This document shows, one piece after another, positions 4,099 to 5,878 of a stretch of 5,878 bases of DNA. The stretch covers positions 1 through 5,878 of the forward strand of contig CAJOQF010000319.1 of the NCBI GenBank assembly GCA_905236295.1, given 5' to 3'. Position 1 is the stretch's first letter. The number at the start of each line of letters is the position of its first letter. The position numbers were made by a program, and so were the translations under genes. The stretch comes from an uncultured Eubacterium sp. GTDB lineage: Bacteria; Bacillota; Clostridia; Lachnospirales; Lachnospiraceae. The notes beneath the pieces were generated by a model. That model made no database searches. It was not told where the DNA came from and saw nothing but the letters and a program-made list of their open reading frames with translations.

Positions 4099-5454
4099 TC
4101 AATTGTTCTTCTTCCACTCGATAAACTGCGCCAGCCTCTCTTTATTTGTCGGGAATATCAGCTCAAAGTCTTCAAGTGTCAATCCTTCGTTCTTATTTAA
4201 GAAGGTAAGGAAGTCCTTAAACTCCTCATCATTTTTCTTCTTCTCCCATACAGAATAGCCAATCTCTTCTTTGTGGTTGTCATAGTCAGCCTTCACTTCA
4301 TTGATCTGCTGAGCGGCCTCGGCACTTCCCTCCACAACCTCAATCGGCTCTGAATAGTCTCCTCGTATGTGAGAAATCAGCCAACCCATATAATTGTTGA
4401 TATGTCTGACACTGTCCGCAGCACTGACTGCCGCAAAAACTTTTTTCTCGTCAAGTCCCGCGGTCTCAAGCAATATATCTATATCAGCCTCGACAAGTCC
4501 ATTGTGTCCTACCAGCTCGTCGTAAAGCTCCTCAAACTGATAGCGTGGAATACGCATCTGGCGATAAGCCGATGTTGCATTCTCTTCGATGCTCTTTGCT
4601 GCATCACTCTCCGCTTCGATCCATTTCTCCTCCGGCTTGTTTTCGTAAATGGTAAACTCAATTTTCTTTATCGGGCGTCCCTCGCGAAGTCCCTCAAACT
4701 CAAATCGAATGTTGGACTTTTGCTGCATCTCCTTCTGCGCCGGAATCAACACCTGGGTCTTGAACTTGTACCAGTCGGTGTACATCTTTTCATTTGAAAC
4801 ATGCTCATAGAGGTAATCCCAATCGATGTCCTCCTCCGATTTGTACGCATTGATCTTCTTGCGCACCGGAGTCTCGTCTACATTAGCAACGCCGATCATA
4901 AACTTAAGCTCGCTTAATCGATAGGTGATCTTGACGCCTGCACCCTTAAACTTCTTTATTTTATAAGAGTGAAGATTTAAAATCTCGTAAAGACGCTTCG
5001 CATAGCCCTTAAGCACAGTAACCATCGCAATATTCTCAGTCGCATACCTGCCGTTATTTAGCTCGAAAAGATGCGGCTCAAGATTGTCATGAAATTTTAT
5101 CTCGAGAATATTGTTCTCATAGTTGGCATCTGTGATGATAGCAAATGCCTTGAATCCGGACTTAGTATCGACAACCATAGAATGACCCGTAAGAAGCTTT
5201 GACGCCATCTTCAGGTCTCTGTATATATTCTTTCCTTTTTTGATAATGCGATTGATATCAGAAGGATAAAGCTTTGCGATAAGCTCATTGCGGCCATTGT
5301 TCTTGTTGCGCTCGAGCTGGATGCGTGACATAGCGATATTCATGATATCGGTCTCGAGATCCGTGGCACGAAACTTCGCTGCCACAAGTTCATTTGATTT
5401 GCGAAGCAACAGCTCCTCATTGCCATAGTAAGCTAACTCATTTTTCACAGACAT
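4099..5454 (-). CDS. Rep_3/RepB-family replication initiation protein
   Basis: This 451-aa protein fits the Rep_3 (initiator replication protein) family, which binds origin iterons through two winged-helix domains and starts plasmid replication. The first winged helix covers about residues 18-165, with KSNELVAAKFRATDLETDIMN near the N-terminus and the family hallmark YAKRLYEILN (151-160). The second covers about 175-270, with WYKFKTQVLIPAQKEM and IRFEFEGLREGRPIKKIEFTI. A C-terminal extension of about 175 residues follows, charged and mostly helical, longer than in the smallest family members. The start ATG at 5454 has AAGAGG six bases upstream. It is transcribed away from the iteron array, the usual arrangement. 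A promoter lies at 5497-5531 and an inverted iteron sits on the ribosome binding site, suggesting self-repression. No intrinsic terminator is visible after the stop. The gene marks the window as a secondary replicon or plasmid. Confidence 0.9.
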   Translation of the reverse strand: MSVKNELAYYGNEELLLRKSNELVAAKFRATDLETDIMNIAMSRIQLERNKNNGRNELIAKLYPSDINRIIKKGKNIYRDLKMASKLLTGHSMVVDTKSGFKAFAIITDANYENNILEIKFHDNLEPHLFELNNGRYATENIAMVTVLKGYAKRLYEILNLHSYKIKKFKGAGVKITYRLSELKFMIGVANVDETPVRKKINAYKSEEDIDWDYLYEHVSNEKMYTDWYKFKTQVLIPAQKEMQQKSNIRFEFEGLREGRPIKKIEFTIYENKPEEKWIEAESDAAKSIEENATSAYRQMRIPRYQFEELYDELVGHNGLVEADIDILLETAGLDEKKVFAAVSAADSVRHINNYMGWLISHIRGDYSEPIEVVEGSAEAAQQINEVKADYDNHKEEIGYSVWEKKKNDEEFKDFLTFLNKNEGLTLEDFELIFPTNKERLAQFIEWKKNN

Positions 5455-5475
5455 AGAAAACCTCTTGTTTTGATA
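5455..5475 (-). promoter_or_regulatory. inverted iteron overlapping the initiator RBS
   Basis: Read on the minus strand this 21-base stretch ends ...CAAGAGGTTTTCT immediately before the start codon and matches iteron 5726-5746 at about 16 of 21 positions, including the whole CAAGAGGTTTT core. The AAGAGG of that core is also the Shine-Dalgarno sequence. It is the only clear full copy in reverse orientation. In iteron plasmids such inverted copies are often operators for initiator autorepression; that role is inferred here. Confidence 0.6.
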
Positions 5476-5496
5476 CTGTAGTTTCTTTTTTAGCTG

Positions 5497-5531
5497 TTTA
5501 TAATTTTATTGCATTTGGGATACAAAGTAAA
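5497..5531 (-). promoter_or_regulatory. promoter region of the initiator gene
   Basis: Two overlapping minus-strand promoters are possible: TTTACT (5531-5526), 17 bases, TAAAAT (5508-5503); or TTGTAT (5525-5520), 17 bases, TATAAA (5502-5497). The first scores slightly better (4 of 6 and 5 of 6). Either gives a leader of about 40 bases that contains the inverted iteron. Confidence 0.5.
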
Positions 5532-5550
5532 GAACTATCCTGAGGTTTGG

Positions 5551-5878
5551 TTTCATTTTAGGAGGTTTAATCGTGCTGCCCTACTGCAGACCTCAGTATT
5601 TCCAAGCATTACGCGATTTTATTTGTAAGAATTTACATAAAAAAATGTGTTTCAATTTAAGAGGTTTAATGTAAATTCCCCCCTATTTATAAGTGATTTC
5701 TCCTATAATTAACGCATATATGAGGTTTCATTTCAAGAGGTTTTTTGATTATTTTGGCTATAATCCGGGTTGGTGTCAATTTAAGTGGTGTTAGTTTCCA
5801 CTTTAGCTGAAAAGAACCTCTTTTTAGGAGAGTCAAGTTTCATTTCTAGTGTTCGGAGTATCATTTCAAGCTGATTAA
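5551..5878 (+). repeat. iteron array of the replication origin
   Basis: A 21-base motif with core TTTCATTT(T/C)AAGAGGTTTAA recurs in the same orientation at 5551-5571, 5650-5670, 5726-5746, 5774-5794, 5796-5816, 5817-5837, 5838-5858 and 5859-5878 (cut by the window edge). The first two match at 19 of 21. The last five are degenerate, but they stand in a 21- or 22-base register, two helical turns, as expected for initiator-binding iterons; the copies at 5796 and 5817 are the weakest. Loose GAGGTTT half-motifs also occur at 5542 and 5722. The array points away from the initiator gene and continues past the right edge. Confidence 0.8.
5572..5649. other. possible origin melting region
   Basis: Between the first and second iteron lies an AT-rich stretch: 5616-5650 contains only five G or C in 35 bases and includes small dyads TGTAA/TTACA (5624-5637) and ACAT/ATGT (5634-5648). 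It is a candidate DNA-unwinding element. A 7-bp inverted repeat, CTGAGGT (5540-5546) with ACCTCAG (5590-5596), brackets the first iteron. I saw no clear DnaA box (TTATNCACA) on either strand in 5455-5878; the nearest have about six of nine matches. Confidence 0.4.

Noticed and set aside
3951..4124. A 57-codon plus-strand reading frame from ATG 3951 inside the putative small RNA
   Set aside because: No ribosome binding site precedes it, it reads through the strong terminator at 4043-4077 and into the antisense of the initiator gene, and its composition is not protein-like.
5455..5878. DnaA boxes in the origin region
   Set aside because: No TTATNCACA or complement with more than about six of nine matches was found on reading both strands.

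Overview
The window is AT-rich and looks like a Gram-positive Firmicute. Strong GGAGG-type ribosome binding sites, the PadR/HAAS/DUF4097 operon and a lysine-rich secreted protein all fit Lachnospiraceae, and a Butyrivibrio-like host is my best guess. That taxonomic call is inference. The right end carries a Rep_3-type replication initiator with an iteron array upstream, so the window probably comes from the origin region of a plasmid, megaplasmid or chromid rather than from an ordinary chromosomal locus.

Layout from left to right. (1) Positions 1-355, minus strand: the N-terminal part of a secreted, Lys-rich, Ig-like protein that runs off the left edge. (2) Positions 356-845: a 490-base intergenic region with two good inverted repeats upstream of the secreted protein, a nested hairpin element around 593-672, and a very good plus-strand promoter (TTGATT-17-TATAAT). 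That promoter drives (3) a 58-aa acidic/Tyr-rich protein of unknown function at 846-1022. (4) A hairpin at 1048-1073 lies between the convergent genes. (5) Positions 3205 to 1088, minus strand: a tightly coupled three-gene operon of PadR repressor, HAAS-type polytopic membrane protein and membrane-anchored DUF4097 beta-repeat protein. It has a consensus promoter, and four tandem 14-bp repeats sit over and just downstream of the predicted transcription start, where an operator would be expected. (6) Positions 3732 to 3382, minus strand: an ArsC/Spx-family thioredoxin-fold protein with its own terminator. (7) Positions 3733-4098: no protein gene is supported, but there is a perfect 11-bp inverted repeat, a near-consensus plus-strand promoter (TTGACT-17-TATTAT) and, about 155 bases further on, a textbook plus-strand intrinsic terminator. 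Together they outline an unannotated small RNA of about 180 nt. (8) Positions 5454 to 4099, minus strand: the 451-aa replication initiator. (9) Positions 5455-5878: the putative origin, with direct iterons, an AT-rich stretch and an inverted iteron that contains the ribosome binding site of the initiator gene, which suggests autoregulation. The array continues past the right edge.

The pieces form three units: an origin module (initiator, iterons and possibly the adjacent small RNA), a PadR-controlled envelope-sensing operon, and a secreted-protein gene divergent from a small orphan gene. The most novel-looking items are the putative small RNA beside the initiator gene, the iteron/RBS overlap, and the 14-bp repeat operator. 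No partition, transposase, tRNA, rRNA or CRISPR feature is seen.
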